From Candidatus Defluviibacterium haderslevense (GTDB taxonomy: Bacteria; Bacteroidota; Bacteroidia; Chitinophagales; Saprospiraceae): a stretch of DNA of 64,000 bases. The notes beneath the pieces were generated by a model. It made no database searches. It was given only the letters and a program-made list of their open reading frames with translations, and had not been told where the DNA came from. The position numbers and the translations under genes are program-made. Below, one piece after another: positions 62,755 to 64,000 of this stretch (its first letter is position 1; every line of letters starts with the position of its first letter). Where the stretch lies: assembly GCA_016712225.1 (NCBI GenBank), contig JADJRL010000003.1, forward strand, positions 4,849,501 through 4,913,500. The letters run 5' to 3'.

Positions 62755-64000
62755 ATGAAAATGAAATCTAATTACCTTTTTGTTGCTATCTTTCTGTATA
62801 TTTCAAACATTGGTGCTCAACAATCTTTCTATGAACTCAATCAAATACAAACGATTGAAATCACATTTGCAGAATCAAATTGGGATCAAATTTTAGATAG
62901 CCTAAAAGCAACTACAGAAGGGTATTTTTCAGCAAGCAAGGTTGTTATTAATGGAACGTCATTCTTGAATGTCGGTGTTAAGTATAAAGGTAATAGTTCT
63001 TATGATGCCACTTCACCAAAAAATCCCTTGCACATTTCATTGGATAAATTCCAGGATCAGAATTATCAAAATATTAAAGACATTAAATTGAGTAATTGCT
63101 ATGATGATCCTTCCATGATTCGCGAAGTGTTGAGTTATCAAATACTGAAAGATTATATGGAATGTCCTCAAGCGAATTTCGCAAAAGTATATGTCAATGG
63201 AACATACATGGGCCTTTATTCTAATGTAGAAGATATCAGCAAATCATTTTGCGCTGATCGTTTTTTTTCAAAAAAAGGAAATACGTTCTTTAAATGTAGT
63301 CCCGTAGTTAAACCTGGACCAAATACAAAAAGTAATCTCAAATATATTTCCTCTGATAGTACAGCTTATTACAACTTCTATGAATTGAAATCAAATTCCG
63401 GATGGAGTGACTTGATTTCCTTAGCCAATACTCTTTCTAACAATCCAACTTCAGCACCAAATGAACTTGATATGGATCGCATAATATGGATGCTGGCTTA
63501 CAACAATTTATTGGTTAATCTGGATAGTTATTCAGGTGCATTTTGTCAAAACTATTATTTGTATAAAGATAATACAGGTTTGTTCAACCCCATCATTTGG
63601 GACTTGAATCTTTCCTTCGGGGGACTCCCTTTTGCGGGGAGTTCGAACAGCAGCTTAGGTAGCCTTAGCAAAGAACAAATGCAACAACTGCCCATTGCAT
63701 TGCATGCCAATGATCCATATTGGCCATTGATTAATATCATTATGAAAAACACTACATTCAAAAAAATGTATGTTGCACATTTGAAAACGATCCACGATGA
63801 AGTATTTCAAAATGACCAATACCTCTCATTAGCTCATTACTTACAATTACTTATCAAAGACGCTGCAAAACAAGACACCAATAAATTCTTTTCCTATACC
63901 GCTTTTCAATATGGATTAAATGAAGATCAATCTGTTGGTAATTATATAGTCCCTGGAATTCAAAATTTGATCAATGGCCGCAAAACTTATTTATCATCAA
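62755..64000 (+). CDS. CotH-family secreted protein kinase, C-terminus outside window
   Basis: My translation from the ATG at 62755 is open to the window edge (415 codons). It has a signal peptide (MKMKSNYLFVAIFLYISNIG, then AQQ) and clear CotH features: VGVKYKGNSSYD, the DDPSMIREVLSYQILKDY helix, YVNGTYMGLYSNVEDI and the metal-binding IIWDLNLSFGG. CotH enzymes are atypical kinases, first known from Bacillus spores, that phosphorylate secreted proteins; in other phyla their targets are unknown. The sorting domain, if any, lies to the right. The gene follows its neighbour by one base. Confidence 0.85.
   Translation, partial: MKMKSNYLFVAIFLYISNIGAQQSFYELNQIQTIEITFAESNWDQILDSLKATTEGYFSASKVVINGTSFLNVGVKYKGNSSYDATSPKNPLHISLDKFQDQNYQNIKDIKLSNCYDDPSMIREVLSYQILKDYMECPQANFAKVYVNGTYMGLYSNVEDISKSFCADRFFSKKGNTFFKCSPVVKPGPNTKSNLKYISSDSTAYYNFYELKSNSGWSDLISLANTLSNNPTSAPNELDMDRIIWMLAYNNLLVNLDSYSGAFCQNYYLYKDNTGLFNPIIWDLNLSFGGLPFAGSSNSSLGSLSKEQMQQLPIALHANDPYWPLINIIMKNTTFKKMYVAHLKTIHDEVFQNDQYLSLAHYLQLLIKDAAKQDTNKFFSYTAFQYGLNEDQSVGNYIVPGIQNLINGRKTYLSS

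Noticed and set aside
1..64000. tRNA, rRNA, insertion sequences or prophage
   Set aside because: I saw no cloverleaf-type motif, transposase, integrase, or terminal inverted repeats with target duplications; this was by eye, so a tRNAscan run could still find something.

Overview
The window is AT-rich bacterial chromosome from a member of the Bacteroidota, most likely near the Saprospiraceae; the lineage is an inference. The evidence is repeated type IX secretion (T9SS) sorting domains of types A and B, PUR-alpha-like DUF3276, DUF5777 barrel and LytTR regulators, a lycopene cyclase, and promoters with the Bacteroidetes -7 element TAnnTTTG. No rRNA, tRNA, CRISPR array, insertion sequence or phage gene was found. 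Both ends cut genes: an FG-GAP lipoprotein on the left and a CotH-type kinase on the right.

Layout. 1-1556 (minus): FG-GAP/VCBS surface lipoprotein. 1944-19637 (plus): a probable 17.7 kb operon with an outer-membrane barrel, a 2950-residue TANFOR-like secreted protein, a fibronectin-III protein and a 1584-residue T9SS cargo with 288-bp tandem repeats. 19781-22278: HisKA_2 sensor kinase and LytTR regulator. 22330-27672 (minus): an M23 peptidase and a broken M43 metalloprotease, both T9SS cargo. 28083-32005 (minus): LytTR regulator and a beta-propeller sensor kinase split by one in-frame TAA. 32147-35410 (minus): crtY, then an OmpA/helix-hairpin-helix envelope pair. 35846-38783 (plus): comEC and a ComEA-like gene for DNA uptake. 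38792-44778: housekeeping genes (fbp, an MsbA-like ABC exporter, DUF3276, a LolC/E-like permease, tyrS). 45111-49478: a repeat-rich T9SS type B protein. 49602-53606: HtrA protease, acyl-CoA carboxylase beta, a 41-residue membrane protein and an unknown exported protein. 53924-56093: a YceI lipoprotein, CX5CH lipoprotein and DUF5777 barrel operon with a strong terminator. 56247-59234: a lipoprotein and an MMPL/RND exporter. 59627-64000: a tight arylsulfotransferase, E-set protein and CotH kinase operon.

The common theme is the cell surface: six genes carry T9SS C-terminal sorting domains, and further genes encode lipoproteins, barrels and envelope transporters. The best candidates for an undescribed system are the barrel/TANFOR/fibronectin cluster and the arylsulfotransferase/E-set/CotH operon. 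Three coding lesions lie within 2.6 kb (26925-29470), which suggests either local decay or assembly error. Several genes have a -7 element only 5-6 bases before the start codon, which suggests leaderless transcripts.
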